DNA of 64,000 bases from Streptomyces sp. NBC_01689 (GCF_036250675.1 NZ_CP109592.1:2170001-2234000); one strand, 5' to 3'. Shown: positions 32,104-42,286, numbered from the stretch's first letter. Notes: generated from the letters alone by a model not told the origin. Program-made: numbers and translations.

Positions 32104-33885
32104 TCAGATCGCGGCCGCCGCCGCCCGTCCCGCCTGTCGGCCGGAGAACAGGCAGCCGCCGAGGAACGTACCCTCCAGCGAGCGGTATCCGTGCACTCCC
32201 CCGCCGCCGAATCCCGCCACCTCCCCGGCCGCGTACAGGCCGGGGACCGGGGTGCCGGTGGTGTCCAGGACGCGTCCGGAGAGGTCGGTCTGCAGACCGC
32301 CCAGGGTCTTGCGGGTGAGGATGTTCAGCCGTACGGCGATCAGCGGTCCGGCGCCGGGGTCCAGGATCTTGTGGATCGGAGCGGTGCGGCTGAGCGAGTC
32401 CCCGGTGTAGGCCAGCGCGTTGCGGATCCCCATCACCTGGACGTCCTTGGTGTACGGGTTGTCGATCTCCCGGTCCCGCGCGTCGATCTGCCGCTTGAGG
32501 TCGGCGAGATCGATCAGTCCGTCGCCGGTCAGCCTGTTCATGCCGGTGACCAGTTCGGACAGCGTCGGGGCGACGACGAAGTCGGCCCCGTTCTTCTTGA
32601 ACCGCTCGATGGGCTCGGGGGTCTGCCAGATGCGCGAGAGCAGCATCCAGATGTCCTTGTTGGTGAGGTCCGGGTTCTGCTCCGAGCCAGAGAGCGCGAA
32701 CTCCTTCGCGATGATCTTCTGAGTCGTCACGAACCACGAGTAGTCGTAGCCCGTGTCGGTGATCGACTTCAGTGTGTGGAGGGTGTCGTAGCCGGGGAGG
32801 TCGGGGGCGGAGAAGCGTCTGCCGGTGGCGTCGAACCACATCGAGGACGGTCCCGGCAGGATGCGGATGCCGTGGTCGGCCCAGATCGGGTCGTAGTTCC
32901 TGAGGCCCTCGGTGTAGTGCCACATCCGGTCGGGGTTGACGATGCGCCCGCCCGCCGCCTCGGTGATCCCGAGCATCCGGCCGTCCACATGGGCGGGCAC
33001 ACCGGTGACCATGAACTTGGGCGGGGTGCCGAGCCGGGCCGGCCAGTTCCGCCGTACGAGGTCGTGATTGGCGCCGATACCGCCCGAGGTGACGATCACG
33101 ACCGGCGCGCGGAGTTCGAAGTCCCCGACGACGGTGCGCGAACTGGCCTTTCCGCGCGCGGCGTTGCTCGGTTCGAGGACAGCGCCCCTGACCCCGGTCA
33201 CGACGCCGCCGGTGCGCACGATCTCGTCGACGCGGTGCCGGAAGCGGAAGGTCACCTTGCCGTCCGCGACCGCGGCCCGTACCCGCTTCTCGAACGGCTC
33301 GACCACGGCGGGACCCGTACCCCAGGTGACGTGGAAGCGCGGCACCGAGTTCCCGTGGCCGTCCGCGAGTCCGCCGCCGCGCTCGGCCCAGCCCACGATC
33401 GGGAACCACCGCACACCCAGCCCGTAGAGCCAGGACCGCTTCTCCCCCGCGGCGAAGTCCACGTACGCCTCGGCCCACTTGCGGCCCCAGTGGTCCTGTC
33501 CGGTCGGGTCGCCGACGCCGCGGTCGAAGCCGGCCGCCCCCAGCCAGTCCTGCCAGGCCAGTTCCCTGGAGTCCTTGATGCCCATCAGACGCTGCTCGTC
33601 CGAGTCGATGAGGAAGAGGCCGCCGAAGGACCAGAAGGCCTGGCCGCCCAGGTTGGTCTCGGGTTCCTGGTCCAGGAGCAGCACCTTGCGGCCGGCGGCG
33701 GCCAGTTCGGCCGTCGCGACGAGACCGGCCAGCCCGCCGCCGACGACGATCGCGTCCGCGTCCGACGACCCGGCCGCGAAGGCGGGCGCCGCGTGGGCCG
33801 CGAGGGCGGCGCCGGCCAGGACACCGCCCGCCGCCGTCAGGGCCCGGCGTCTGCTGATCACGGTGGGGGACACTGAATTCTCCAT
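32104..33885 (-). CDS. Tat-exported FAD-binding dehydrogenase (fumarate reductase/ketosteroid dehydrogenase type)
   Basis: A 593-residue flavoprotein. The N-terminus is a Tat signal ([18 protein letters not shown], cleavage near AFA-AG at about 38). The FAD Rossmann motif is IVVGGGLAGLVATAELA, and the C-terminal FAD loop GLYAAGEVAGFGGGGVHG closes the site. Family members oxidise or reduce C=C bonds (3-ketosteroid 1-dehydrogenases, fumarate reductases). GGAAGG lies 8 nt before the ATG at 33885. Divergent from the LLM monooxygenase. No cytochrome partner is nearby; substrate unknown. Confidence 0.88.
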   Translation of the reverse strand: MENSVSPTVISRRRALTAAGGVLAGAALAAHAAPAFAAGSSDADAIVVGGGLAGLVATAELAAAGRKVLLLDQEPETNLGGQAFWSFGGLFLIDSDEQRLMGIKDSRELAWQDWLGAAGFDRGVGDPTGQDHWGRKWAEAYVDFAAGEKRSWLYGLGVRWFPIVGWAERGGGLADGHGNSVPRFHVTWGTGPAVVEPFEKRVRAAVADGKVTFRFRHRVDEIVRTGGVVTGVRGAVLEPSNAARGKASSRTVVGDFELRAPVVIVTSGGIGANHDLVRRNWPARLGTPPKFMVTGVPAHVDGRMLGITEAAGGRIVNPDRMWHYTEGLRNYDPIWADHGIRILPGPSSMWFDATGRRFSAPDLPGYDTLHTLKSITDTGYDYSWFVTTQKIIAKEFALSGSEQNPDLTNKDIWMLLSRIWQTPEPIERFKKNGADFVVAPTLSELVTGMNRLTGDGLIDLADLKRQIDARDREIDNPYTKDVQVMGIRNALAYTGDSLSRTAPIHKILDPGAGPLIAVRLNILTRKTLGGLQTDLSGRVLDTTGTPVPGLYAAGEVAGFGGGGVHGYRSLEGTFLGGCLFSGRQAGRAAAAAI

Positions 33886-34113
33886 GGGCTGCCTTCCGTA
33901 GGAGGTACGTGAGGTGCGGGAGACGCCGCCGGTGTTGCCGCGACATCCGTGTTGTTACCGTCGGTAGCACCCTGGGAAACACCGCGGCGGCCCCGGTGTT
34001 GGAACGAGGGGCGCGGTGGTGCGCCGACCTCACGTGCCGTGCGGGGACGGGCCTTGCCTTGCCCGCCCCGCGGCGCGGGCGGACCATGGAAACGGCGGTG
34101 GAGAGTGAGCACG

Positions 34114-35247
34114 GTGACGACGGAGAAGAGCGGGACCGGGACCGGCGCGGAGGCTGTCGCCTCCGGGACACCGCCGCACGGCCGGGAGCGGGCGGGTTCC
34201 CCGCGGCAGGAGGGGCCGGCCGGGGCGGGCGTGCGCTTCTCCGTCCTCGACCGCTCCCGCACCCGCGAGGGCCATGACGACGCCGAGGCGCTGCGCGACA
34301 GCGTGGGCCTGGCGCAGGAGCTGGAGCGGCTCGGCTACCACCGGTTCTGGGTCTCGGAACACCACGGGGTGCCCGGTGTCGCCGGGTCCGCCCCCACGGT
34401 GCTGGCCGCCGCGGTCGCCGCCGCCACCCGGACGATCCGGGTCGGCACCGGTGGAGTGATGCTGCCGAACCACCGACCACTGGTCGTGGCGGAGCAGTTC
34501 GGCGTCCTGGAGGCGCTCTTTCCCGGCCGGATCGACATGGGCCTCGGCCGCTCCGTCGGGTTCACGACCGGGGTGCGCAGGGCGCTGGGCCGGGACAAGG
34601 ACGCGGCGGATACCGCCGACTTCGCGGCCCAGCTCGACGAACTGCTGGGCTGGTTCCGCGGCACGTCCCCGACCGGGGTGCACGCGCGTCCCACCGAGGG
34701 GCTGACGGTGCCGCCCTTCGTGCTCGCGCTGGGCGAGGGCGCGGACATCGCCGCGCGTGCGGGCCTCCCGCTCGTCATCGGTGACCTCGCCGACCGGGAG
34801 AGGATGCGGCGGGGGATCGACCGCTACCGCGCGGCGTTCCGCCCGTCCGAGTGGGCGCGCGAGCCGTACGTCGTCGTCTCCGGCACGGTCGCGGTCGCCG
34901 CGACGCCGAGGGAGGCGCGCCGGCTGCTGATCCCGGAGGCCTGGTCGATGGCGTACGCGCGCACCCACGGCACCTTCCCGCCGCTGCCGCCCGCCGAGCG
35001 CGTCGAGGGCCGGGTGATGACCGGCAAGGAGCGGGAGCTCTACGAGTCCGGACTCACCGGCCGGCTCGCGGGAACCGAGGAGCGGGTCGCCGAGGAACTC
35101 ACGGCGGTGCTCCGGGAGACGGGTGCGCAGGAGGTGCTCGTCACGACGAGCACCTACGACCGCGAGGCCCTGCTGGACTCCTTCCGCGGGCTCGCCCGGG
35201 TCGCGGGACTCACCGCACCCGAGAACCCTGGTACGGGAATGACATGA
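34114..35247 (+). CDS. LLM class (bacterial luciferase-like) flavin-dependent oxidoreductase
   Basis: A 377-residue luciferase-fold enzyme. After a polar leader the domain starts at RFSVLDRSRTREGHDD and shows ERLGYHRFWVSEHHGVPG, IRVGTGGVMLPNHRPLVVAEQFG and RIDMGLGRSVGF, typical of the MsnO8-like branch using reduced FMN or F420. I chose GTG 34114 because GGAG is 10 nt upstream; GTG 34105 is in frame but too close to it. The next gene starts 55 bp downstream on the same strand and may be co-transcribed. Confidence 0.88.
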   Translation: MTTEKSGTGTGAEAVASGTPPHGRERAGSPRQEGPAGAGVRFSVLDRSRTREGHDDAEALRDSVGLAQELERLGYHRFWVSEHHGVPGVAGSAPTVLAAAVAAATRTIRVGTGGVMLPNHRPLVVAEQFGVLEALFPGRIDMGLGRSVGFTTGVRRALGRDKDAADTADFAAQLDELLGWFRGTSPTGVHARPTEGLTVPPFVLALGEGADIAARAGLPLVIGDLADRERMRRGIDRYRAAFRPSEWAREPYVVVSGTVAVAATPREARRLLIPEAWSMAYARTHGTFPPLPPAERVEGRVMTGKERELYESGLTGRLAGTEERVAEELTAVLRETGAQEVLVTTSTYDREALLDSFRGLARVAGLTAPENPGTGMT

Positions 35248-35302
35248 TTCACCCCTTCCTCGTCCGCCCCTCACCTCGCAGACCGCCTCTGGAGTCCCGT
35301 CG

Positions 35303-37693
35303 ATGTCCGATCCGCAGACCCCCCACGACCCCTACGTCCGGGTGCGGAACGCCCGTGAGCACAACCTGCGCGGCGTGGACGTCGACATCCCGCGGGACGT
35401 CCTGGCCGTCTTCAGCGGCGTCTCGGGCTCGGGCAAGTCCTCGCTGGCGTTCGGGACGATCTACGCGGAGGCCCAGCGGCGCTACTTCGAGTCGGTCGCA
35501 CCGTACGCGCGGCGACTGATCCACCAGGTCGGGGCGCCGAAGGTCGGGGACATCACCGGGCTGCCGCCCGCCGTCTCGCTCCAGCAGCGCCGTTCGGCGC
35601 CGACCTCGCGCTCGTCCGTCGGCACGGTCACCCACCTCTCCAACTCCCTGCGGATGCTGTTCTCCCGCGCCGGCGACTACCCGGCCGGCGCCGAACGCCT
35701 CGACTCGGACGCCTTCTCGCCGAACACGGCGGCCGGAGCCTGCCCGGAGTGCCACGGCCTCGGCCGGGTCCACACCACGAGCGAGGAGTTGCTGGTCCCC
35801 GATCCCGCGCTCTCCGTCCGCGAGGGCGCGATCGCCGCCTGGCCGGGCGCCTGGCAGGGCAAGAACCTGCGAGACGTGCTCGACGCGCTGGGCCACGACG
35901 TGGACCGTCCCTGGCGCGAACTGCCCGCCGGGGAACGGGAGTGGATCCTGTTCACGGACGAGCAGCCGGTCGTCACCGTGCATCCGGTGCGGGACGCGAA
36001 GCGGATCCAACGCCCCTATCAGGGCACCTACATGAGTGCCCGGCGCTATGTCATGAAGACCTTCTCGGACTCGAAGAGCGCGCCGCTGCGGGCTCGCGCC
36101 GAGCGGTTCCTCACCAGCGCCCCGTGCCCCGTGTGCGGTGGCGGCAGGCTGCGTCCCGAGGCGCTGGCGGTGACCTTCGCCGGGCGGACGATCGCCGAGC
36201 TGGCCGCGCTGCCGCTGACCGAGCTGGCGGGGACGCTGCGCCCCGAGGGGGAGACCGCCCGGGTGCTCACGGACGACCTGAGGGCGCGCATCGCCCCCGT
36301 CGTCGAACTCGGCCTCGGGTATCTCAGCCTCGACCGCGCCACTCCGACCCTCTCCGCGGGGGAACTGCAACGGCTGCGGCTGGCCACCCAGTTGCGGTCC
36401 GGTCTGTTCGGAGTGGTCTACGTCCTCGACGAGCCGTCCGCCGGTCTGCACCCGGCCGACACGGAGGCCCTGCTCACCGTCCTGGACCGGCTCAAGTCGG
36501 CGGGCAACTCGGTGTTCGTGGTGGAGCACCACCTCGACGTCGTGCGCGCCGCGGACTGGCTCGTCGATGTCGGTCCGCGGGCGGGCGAGCACGGCGGCCG
36601 GGTGCTGCACAGCGGTCCGGTGGCGGAGCTGGCGGGGGTCGAGGAGTCGGCCACGGCCCGCTTCCTCTTCGGCCCGCCACCCGTCCGGGCACGGGAAGTC
36701 CGTTCCCCGCGAGGCTGGTTGAAGGTGGGCCCGGTGCACCGGCACAACCTGCGAGGGGTGACCGCGGAGATCCCGCTCGGCGTGTTCACCGCCGTGACGG
36801 GCGTATCCGGATCCGGCAAGTCGACGCTCATCGGCGAGGTGACGGAGGAACTGGAGGGCGTCGGCAGGCTCGTCTCGGTCGATCAACGGCCCATCGGCCG
36901 CACCCCACGCTCCAATCTCGCCACGTACACGGGGCTCTTCGACGTGGTGCGCAAGGTGTTCGCCGGGACCGGGGCGGCCCGCGAGCGGAAGTACGGCGTC
37001 GGGCGCTTCTCCTTCAACGTCCCCGGTGGCCGTTGCGAGACCTGCCAGGGCGAGGGGTTCGTGAGCGTGGAACTGCTCTTCCTGCCGAGCACGTACGCGC
37101 CGTGCCCGGACTGCGGCGGGGCCCGCTACAACCCCGAGACGCTCGAAGTGACCCACCGCGGGCGGAACATCGCGCAGGTGCTGGACATGACCGTGGAGAC
37201 CGCGGCGGAGTTCTTCGACGGCACCCCGGCCGCGGTCCGCAGCCTCGGCACGCTTCTCGACGTGGGCCTCGGCTATCTGCGGCTCGGCCAGCCCGCGACC
37301 GAGCTGTCCGGCGGTGAGGCCCAGCGCATCAAGCTCGCCGGCGAACTGCAGCGGCTTCGCCGGGGGCACACGCTCTACCTCCTCGACGAGCCGACGGCCG
37401 GGCTCCATCCGGCCGATGTCGAGGTGCTGACGCGCCAGTTGCACGGACTGGTCGGCGCGGGTCACACGGTCGTGGTCGTCGAGCACACCATGGCGGTGGT
37501 CGCGGCCGCCGACTGGGTGATCGACCTCGGTCCGGGCGGCGGAGAGGCCGGCGGCCGGATCGTGGCCGCGGGGCCGCCCGCCGAGGTCGCGAGAGCGACG
37601 GGAAGCGCGACGGCCCCCTATCTCGCCCGGGCTCTCGCCACGGCGGCGGGCCGGGACGCACACCGGCGGGGCCGCCCCGGCCGGGACGGATAG
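35303..37693 (+). CDS. UvrA-like ABC ATPase (short, UvrA2/drug-resistance type)
   Basis: A 796-residue tandem ATPase, about 150-200 residues shorter than UvrA proper. Walker A motifs are GVSGSGKSS and GVSGSGKST; the signature is [12 protein letters not shown] in the second half but [12 protein letters not shown] in the first. Zinc-type pairs CPECHG, CPVCGG, CETCQG and CPDCGG are present. The region after the first Walker A is short, suggesting loss or reduction of the UvrB-binding and insertion domains, as in UvrA2 paralogues linked to resistance against DNA-binding drugs. ATG 35303 has GGAG upstream. Follows the LLM gene. Confidence 0.88.
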   Translation: MSDPQTPHDPYVRVRNAREHNLRGVDVDIPRDVLAVFSGVSGSGKSSLAFGTIYAEAQRRYFESVAPYARRLIHQVGAPKVGDITGLPPAVSLQQRRSAPTSRSSVGTVTHLSNSLRMLFSRAGDYPAGAERLDSDAFSPNTAAGACPECHGLGRVHTTSEELLVPDPALSVREGAIAAWPGAWQGKNLRDVLDALGHDVDRPWRELPAGEREWILFTDEQPVVTVHPVRDAKRIQRPYQGTYMSARRYVMKTFSDSKSAPLRARAERFLTSAPCPVCGGGRLRPEALAVTFAGRTIAELAALPLTELAGTLRPEGETARVLTDDLRARIAPVVELGLGYLSLDRATPTLSAGELQRLRLATQLRSGLFGVVYVLDEPSAGLHPADTEALLTVLDRLKSAGNSVFVVEHHLDVVRAADWLVDVGPRAGEHGGRVLHSGPVAELAGVEESATARFLFGPPPVRAREVRSPRGWLKVGPVHRHNLRGVTAEIPLGVFTAVTGVSGSGKSTLIGEVTEELEGVGRLVSVDQRPIGRTPRSNLATYTGLFDVVRKVFAGTGAARERKYGVGRFSFNVPGGRCETCQGEGFVSVELLFLPSTYAPCPDCGGARYNPETLEVTHRGRNIAQVLDMTVETAAEFFDGTPAAVRSLGTLLDVGLGYLRLGQPATELSGGEAQRIKLAGELQRLRRGHTLYLLDEPTAGLHPADVEVLTRQLHGLVGAGHTVVVVEHTMAVVAAADWVIDLGPGGGEAGGRIVAAGPPAEVARATGSATAPYLARALATAAGRDAHRRGRPGRDG

Positions 37694-37845
37694 GGGTTCA
37701 CGGGTCCGTCCGTCGCTCGCCTGGCCACTCATCGCCCAGGGCGGCCCGGTGCTCCGCCCGGACCGTTTTCATCGGAGGAATTACGGGCGTTTCACGGGCA
37801 CCGGCCCTACTTTGCGCCCGGAAGAGGCCCGGATAGGTAGGAGCA

Positions 37846-37920
37846 ATGACGAGCACACCCGTTGACGCGCCGAAGAGGTGGCTCATATTTTATGAATTAA
37901 TCTTGCGCGCCTCCCGCTGA
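37846..37920 (+). CDS. Possible 24-residue leader ORF with a TTA codon
   Basis: ATG 37846 follows TAGGAGCA and reads 24 residues (MTSTPVDAPKRW, LIFYELILRASR) to a TGA at 37918, 14 bp before the fucosidase GTG. It contains one TTA leucine codon, rare in Streptomyces and decoded by bldA tRNA. However, a promoter candidate lies inside it, so it may not be translated. Very short; weak evidence only. Confidence 0.25.
   Translation: MTSTPVDAPKRWLIFYELILRASR
37862..37891 (+). promoter_or_regulatory. Candidate promoter for the GH95 gene
   Basis: TTGACG (37862-37867) and TATTTT (37886-37891) are 18 bp apart in an unusually A/T-rich patch, 44 bp before the fucosidase start. It fits a housekeeping-type promoter and would make the small ORF at 37846 untranscribed. 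Confidence 0.5.
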
Positions 37921-37934
37921 AGGGACCCTGTGCC

Positions 37935-40301
37935 GTGCCCTTTTCCTCTCGTCGTGACTTCCTCCGCTTCACCGGGGCCGCCGGTGGCGGTCTCGCCGTC
38001 TTCGGCGGCCTGCCGCCGTTCGCCGCGCACGCCGCCCCCGCGCGTCCGGACCACGCGCCCCTCGTTCCGCAGGCCGAGGCGACCACCCTCTGGTACCGGA
38101 CGCCCGCCGATGAGTCACGCGTCATCCAGGAGGCCCTGCCCCTGGGCAACGGCCGGCTGGGCGCCCTGGTCGGCTGCGACCCGGCGGACGACTTCCTGTA
38201 CCTCACCGACGGCTCGTTCTGGACCGGTGGGCGCAACGACACTCCCACCGATGACGGCCAACTACCCTATGGAGCGGACGACTTCGGCAGCTTCGGTCTG
38301 CTGGCCAAGCTCCGCGTCACGCTGCCCGACCACACGCCCGACACCATCAGCGACTACCGACGCAGCCTCGACCTGAGCAACGGCGTCGTCTCCGCGGCCT
38401 ACCGGCACAAGGGAGCCACTTTCCGCCGGGAGGTCTACGCCAGCCATCCGGACGACGTCGTGGTCATCAGACTCACCGGAGGCGGGCGCCACACCGGCAC
38501 CGTCTCCCTGGAGGGCACCCACGGCGAGTCCACCTCGTACGCCGACCACCGGCTCTCGTTCGCCGGCACCCTCAAGAACGGCCTGCGGTACGCGGCCTCG
38601 GTGCGCGCGGTGAGTGACACGGGCACCGTCCGCGCGGACGGCGACAAGCTGTCCTTCTCGGGGTGCCGGGAACTGCTGATCGTCGTGTGCGCGGGCACCG
38701 ACTACTCGGCCGACGCGGGCAAGGACTTCCGCGAGCCGGGCACCGACCCGCTCGCCGTCGCCCGTGCCAAGGTCTCCGCGGCGGCCGCGGTCCCCGGCGC
38801 CGCTCTGCTCGCCACGCACGTGACCGACTACCGGCGCCTCTACGACCGCTTCTCCCTCGACCTGGGCACCTCCTCCACGGTGCAAAGGTCGCTGGACTCC
38901 TGGTCACGCATCGCCGTCCGGCACACCGACGCCTCCACCCCCGACCCGGAACTGGAGGCGGCCTACGTGCAGTACGGCCGTTACCTGACCATCACGGGTT
39001 CCAGGGACTGGCTGCCCATGAACCTCCAGGGTCTGTGGATCCACAACAACAACCCGGACTGGTACGCCGATTACCACACGGACATCAACGTCCAGATGAA
39101 CTACTGGCTGGCCGACCCGGCCGGACTCGGCGAGAACGCGGAGGCCCTGGCCCGGTACTGCCTGTCCCAACTGCCCGTCTGGACGGACGTCACCCGCCGG
39201 CTCTTCAACAGCCCCGACAACCGGTTCCGCAACACCACCGGGAAGATCGCGGGCTGGGCCGTCGCCTTCTCGACCAACATCCACGGCGGCAGCGGCTGGG
39301 CCTGGCACCCCTCGGGCAACGCCTGGCTCTGCAACTCCCTGTGGCGCCACTACGAGTACACCCAGGACCGCGGCTACCTGCAGACCATCTACCCCGTCCT
39401 CAAGGGAGCCGCGGAGTTCTGGCAGGCGCGGCTCCTCACGACCACGGTCACCGACCCGGACGGATCCTCGCGCGAGGTCCTCGTCGACGACACCTCCTGG
39501 TCGCCGGAGCACGGACCGGACGGCAAGGGCAACACGTACGCGCAGGAACTGGCCTGGGAGCTCTTCGGCGAGTTCACGACCGCGGCCCGCGTCCTGGACC
39601 GCGACGAGAAGCTGGCCTCGGAGCTCGACGGAATGCGGGACCGGCTCTATCTCCCCCGGGTCAGCCCGAAGAGCGGCTGGCTCGAGGAGTGGATGAGCCC
39701 GGACAACCTCGGGGAGACCACCCATCGCCATCTGTCGCCCCTCATCGGGTTCTATCCCGGCGACCGGATCGCCGCCGACACCAGCCCTCCCGAACTCGTC
39801 GACGGCGTACGCAAGCTGCTCACCGCGCGTGGCATGGACAGCTTCGGCTGGGCCTGCGCCTGGCGGTCGCTGTGCTGGTCACGGCTGAAGGACGCCGAGA
39901 AGGCCTACCAGCTGTATCTCACCGTCCTGCGGCCGTCGATGAACAACGGCAACGGCACCTCGGCCAACTGGTTCGACATGTACAGCCAGGGCAGTTACAC
40001 CATCTTCCAGATCGACGCGAACCTCGGCGGCCCGACCGCCGCCCTGGAGATGATCCTCTATTCACGGCCGGGGGTCGTCGAACTGCTGCCCGCGTTGCCG
40101 CGGGCCTGGGCGAAGAAGGGTTCCGTCACCGGAATCGGCGCCCGGGGCGGCTTCGAGGTGGACTTCTCCTGGCGCGACGGCAAGGCGACCACGGCCACCG
40201 TCCGCAGCGTCGGCGGCACCCGCACGGAGCTGCGGGCCGGCCGGTTCCGTCGGCAGATCGCCCTGGAACCCGGGAAGTCCGTGACCGTGCGGATCCCCTG
40301 A
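37935..40301 (+). CDS. Glycoside hydrolase family 95 (alpha-L-fucosidase type), Tat-secreted
   Basis: A 788-residue exported enzyme of normal GH95 length. SRRDFLRFTGAAGGG is a Tat signal with cleavage near AHAAP (about 35). The N-terminal beta domain starts LWYRTPADE with EALPLGNGRLGALV; the (alpha/alpha)6 catalytic domain has MNLQGLWIHNNNPDWYADYH followed by TDINVQMNYWLA, and WMSPDN and WFDMYSQGSYTIFQIDAN further on. GH95 enzymes invert alpha-1,2-fucosides or related galactosides. GTG 37935 is preceded by AAGGGA. No transporter for released sugar is nearby. Confidence 0.93.
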   Translation: MPFSSRRDFLRFTGAAGGGLAVFGGLPPFAAHAAPARPDHAPLVPQAEATTLWYRTPADESRVIQEALPLGNGRLGALVGCDPADDFLYLTDGSFWTGGRNDTPTDDGQLPYGADDFGSFGLLAKLRVTLPDHTPDTISDYRRSLDLSNGVVSAAYRHKGATFRREVYASHPDDVVVIRLTGGGRHTGTVSLEGTHGESTSYADHRLSFAGTLKNGLRYAASVRAVSDTGTVRADGDKLSFSGCRELLIVVCAGTDYSADAGKDFREPGTDPLAVARAKVSAAAAVPGAALLATHVTDYRRLYDRFSLDLGTSSTVQRSLDSWSRIAVRHTDASTPDPELEAAYVQYGRYLTITGSRDWLPMNLQGLWIHNNNPDWYADYHTDINVQMNYWLADPAGLGENAEALARYCLSQLPVWTDVTRRLFNSPDNRFRNTTGKIAGWAVAFSTNIHGGSGWAWHPSGNAWLCNSLWRHYEYTQDRGYLQTIYPVLKGAAEFWQARLLTTTVTDPDGSSREVLVDDTSWSPEHGPDGKGNTYAQELAWELFGEFTTAARVLDRDEKLASELDGMRDRLYLPRVSPKSGWLEEWMSPDNLGETTHRHLSPLIGFYPGDRIAADTSPPELVDGVRKLLTARGMDSFGWACAWRSLCWSRLKDAEKAYQLYLTVLRPSMNNGNGTSANWFDMYSQGSYTIFQIDANLGGPTAALEMILYSRPGVVELLPALPRAWAKKGSVTGIGARGGFEVDFSWRDGKATTATVRSVGGTRTELRAGRFRRQIALEPGKSVTVRIP

Positions 40302-40312
40302 CCCGCCGCCCG

Positions 40313-40331
40313 CCCGGCCCGCGGCCGGGCA
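40313..40331. terminator. Short hairpin after the GH95 gene
   Basis: GCCCGGCC and GGCCGGGC form an 8-bp stem with a CGC loop, 12 bp after the stop. It may serve as terminator in the 216-bp gap before the convergent acyltransferase gene. Confidence 0.5.
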
Positions 40332-40517
40332 CCGCGCGAAGCTCCCGCCCCTTCCGGCCGTTTGGGACGGCGGCGGCCCCGGACGGCTCAGCCGGCGGGG
40401 GGCGACCGCCTCGCGGGGGACGGGCGCTTCGCTCAGGGGCCCGTCCCCGGGGTTCCTCGCCGGACCGCACGCCCCCTGGTGCCTGCCGGGGCGCTCACCC
40501 TGGTCCATGACGGTGCG

Positions 40518-41351
40518 TCAGACATGGAGCGGCGTCGGGGCGAGGGCCGCTCCGGGGCGCGGGTCCCCCTGTGCCGCCCTGGCCAGTTCCCGACGGTCGG
40601 CGTGGCTGCCCGGGGCGAGCGCGGGACGTACCTCGACCTCCGCGACCAGCCCGCGCGCCGAGACCACCCGCCACAGCGACGCGAGCAGGGAGTCGTCGCC
40701 GACGAAGGCGGGCGCGGTGCTCGCCGCTCCCCGGGCGAACCGGTAGTGCAGGCGCACCGGCTGGACCGGCACCCGCGCGTCCAGCGCGGCCTGGAAGACG
40801 GCCCGCCGGAAGGGCCCCTGCGCCCTGCCGCACCAGGTGCTGCCCTCAGGGAAGGCGACGACGGCGGCACCGTCGCGCAGCAGACCGGCGATCCGCGCGA
40901 CCGTGTCCGGCAGGGCCCGGAGCCGGTCGCGTTCGATGAACAGGACTCCGCCGCGCGCCGCAAGCGGCCCCGCGACCGGCCACTGCCGGATCTCGGACTT
41001 GGCGAGCATCCTCGCCGGCCGGACCGCGGCGAGCAGCGGGATGTCCAGCCACGAGATGTGGTTGGCGACCATCAGCAGACCGCCGCCGGGTGCCGCGGCA
41101 CCGGTGATCCGGACCCGGACGCCCGCCGCCCTGGCGACGCAGCGCGCCCAGACCCGCACCGCCCGGGACGGGATCCGTCCGCCGACCGGGCAGAGCGCGA
41201 CACCGACGACGAGCAGGGCGAGGACCGCGGTGAGCCGCAGCACGGCCCGGGGTACGGCCGTGACCGACCCCGTGCCTTCCACGCAGATCCCCGGGGTGCA
41301 GGGCGCGCCGGGCAGCCAGACGCTCCCCACCCCGGCGCCGGTGAGCGCCAT
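40518..41351 (-). CDS. Lysophospholipid-type acyltransferase, OlsA-like
   Basis: A 277-residue PlsC-family membrane enzyme. A hydrophobic helix (VLRLTAVLALLVVGVAL) precedes the HX4D motif NHISWLD, and AFPEGSTW supplies the acyl-acceptor binding motif. The start ATG overlaps the stop of the OlsB-like gene by 1 bp (TGATG), so the pair is translationally coupled. That pairing indicates the second step of ornithine lipid synthesis: O-acylation of lyso-ornithine lipid. Sequence alone cannot exclude a 1-acylglycerol-3-phosphate acyltransferase. Confidence 0.85.
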   Translation of the reverse strand: MALTGAGVGSVWLPGAPCTPGICVEGTGSVTAVPRAVLRLTAVLALLVVGVALCPVGGRIPSRAVRVWARCVARAAGVRVRITGAAAPGGGLLMVANHISWLDIPLLAAVRPARMLAKSEIRQWPVAGPLAARGGVLFIERDRLRALPDTVARIAGLLRDGAAVVAFPEGSTWCGRAQGPFRRAVFQAALDARVPVQPVRLHYRFARGAASTAPAFVGDDSLLASLWRVVSARGLVAEVEVRPALAPGSHADRRELARAAQGDPRPGAALAPTPLHV

Positions 41352-42121
41352 CAGGCCGGGACGAGCGAGAGGAAGTGCCGCAGATAGCGCGGGTCGACCC
41401 GGCGCATCGACAGCAGCACGTACAGGTCGGCGACCCCGAAGTCCGGGTCGTGCGCGGGCTCGGCGCAGACCCACGCGCCGAGCCGGAGGTAGCCGCGCAG
41501 CAGCGGGGGCAGCTCGGTGCGGGAGGGGCGGGCGACGCCCTCCGCGGACCAGGGCAGCCGCGGCCGTACCCGGTACTCGTCGGGCGCGAGGTACTTGGCC
41601 CGGACCCGGTCCCAGGTGCCCGCGGCGAGCGTGCCGCCGTCGGCGAGGGGGATCGAGCAGCAGCCCGCGAGCCACTCGTGGCCGCCGTCGACCATGTAGC
41701 GGGCGATGCCGGCCCAGATGAGGCCGATGACCGCGCCGTCGCGGTGGTCGGGGTGCACACAGGAACGGCCGACCTCGACGAGCCCGGGGCGGATCGCGTC
41801 GAGCGGGCCGAGGTCGAACTCGCTCTCCGAGTAGAGCCGGCCGGCGACCGCCGCGCGGTCCGGCGGCAGCAGCCGGTAGGTGCCGACCACCTGGTCCGTC
41901 TGCGTGTCGCGGACCAGCAGGTGGTCGCAGTACGCGTCGAAGGAGTCGATGTCGAGGCCCGGCTGCGGAGTGGTGAGCAGGGCGCCCATCTCTCCCGCGA
42001 AGACGTCGTGGCGCAGCCGCTGGGCGGCGCGGACGTCCTCCTCCGAGCGGGCGAGGGAGACGGTGTAGCGGGTGGGGGCCAGCGGCTGCGGGGGGCTGTC
42101 GAGGGTGGAAACGCCGGTCAT
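41351..42121 (-). CDS. Ornithine-acyl-ACP N-acyltransferase, OlsB-like
   Basis: A 256-residue GNAT-fold enzyme. LRHDVFAGEMGA, DSFDAYCDHLLV, LVEVGRSCVHPDHRDGAVI and LLRGYLRLGAWVCAEPAHD match the OlsB/hemolysin-like acyltransferase family that transfers a 3-hydroxyacyl chain from ACP to the alpha-amine of ornithine. The coupled downstream PlsC-type gene would complete a phosphorus-free ornithine lipid. AGGAG lies 7 nt before the ATG at 42121. Streptomyces is known to make such lipids; phosphate control is plausible but no PHO box was identified. Confidence 0.85.
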   Translation of the reverse strand: MTGVSTLDSPPQPLAPTRYTVSLARSEEDVRAAQRLRHDVFAGEMGALLTTPQPGLDIDSFDAYCDHLLVRDTQTDQVVGTYRLLPPDRAAVAGRLYSESEFDLGPLDAIRPGLVEVGRSCVHPDHRDGAVIGLIWAGIARYMVDGGHEWLAGCCSIPLADGGTLAAGTWDRVRAKYLAPDEYRVRPRLPWSAEGVARPSRTELPPLLRGYLRLGAWVCAEPAHDPDFGVADLYVLLSMRRVDPRYLRHFLSLVPA

Positions 42122-42286
42122 GGCACTCTCCTGGTCACGGGCCGGGTCGGCGGTGCGGCGGCGGACCGTTTCGGTGCGGTCCGCGCGCTCCTGTTCTTCC
42201 GATACCGGTTGGCGTGCGCGTGACCTGTGCCCGGAGCCGGGATGTGGGGATGTTGAATGCCAGGGGCTGCCCCCCCCTGTGCGAGA

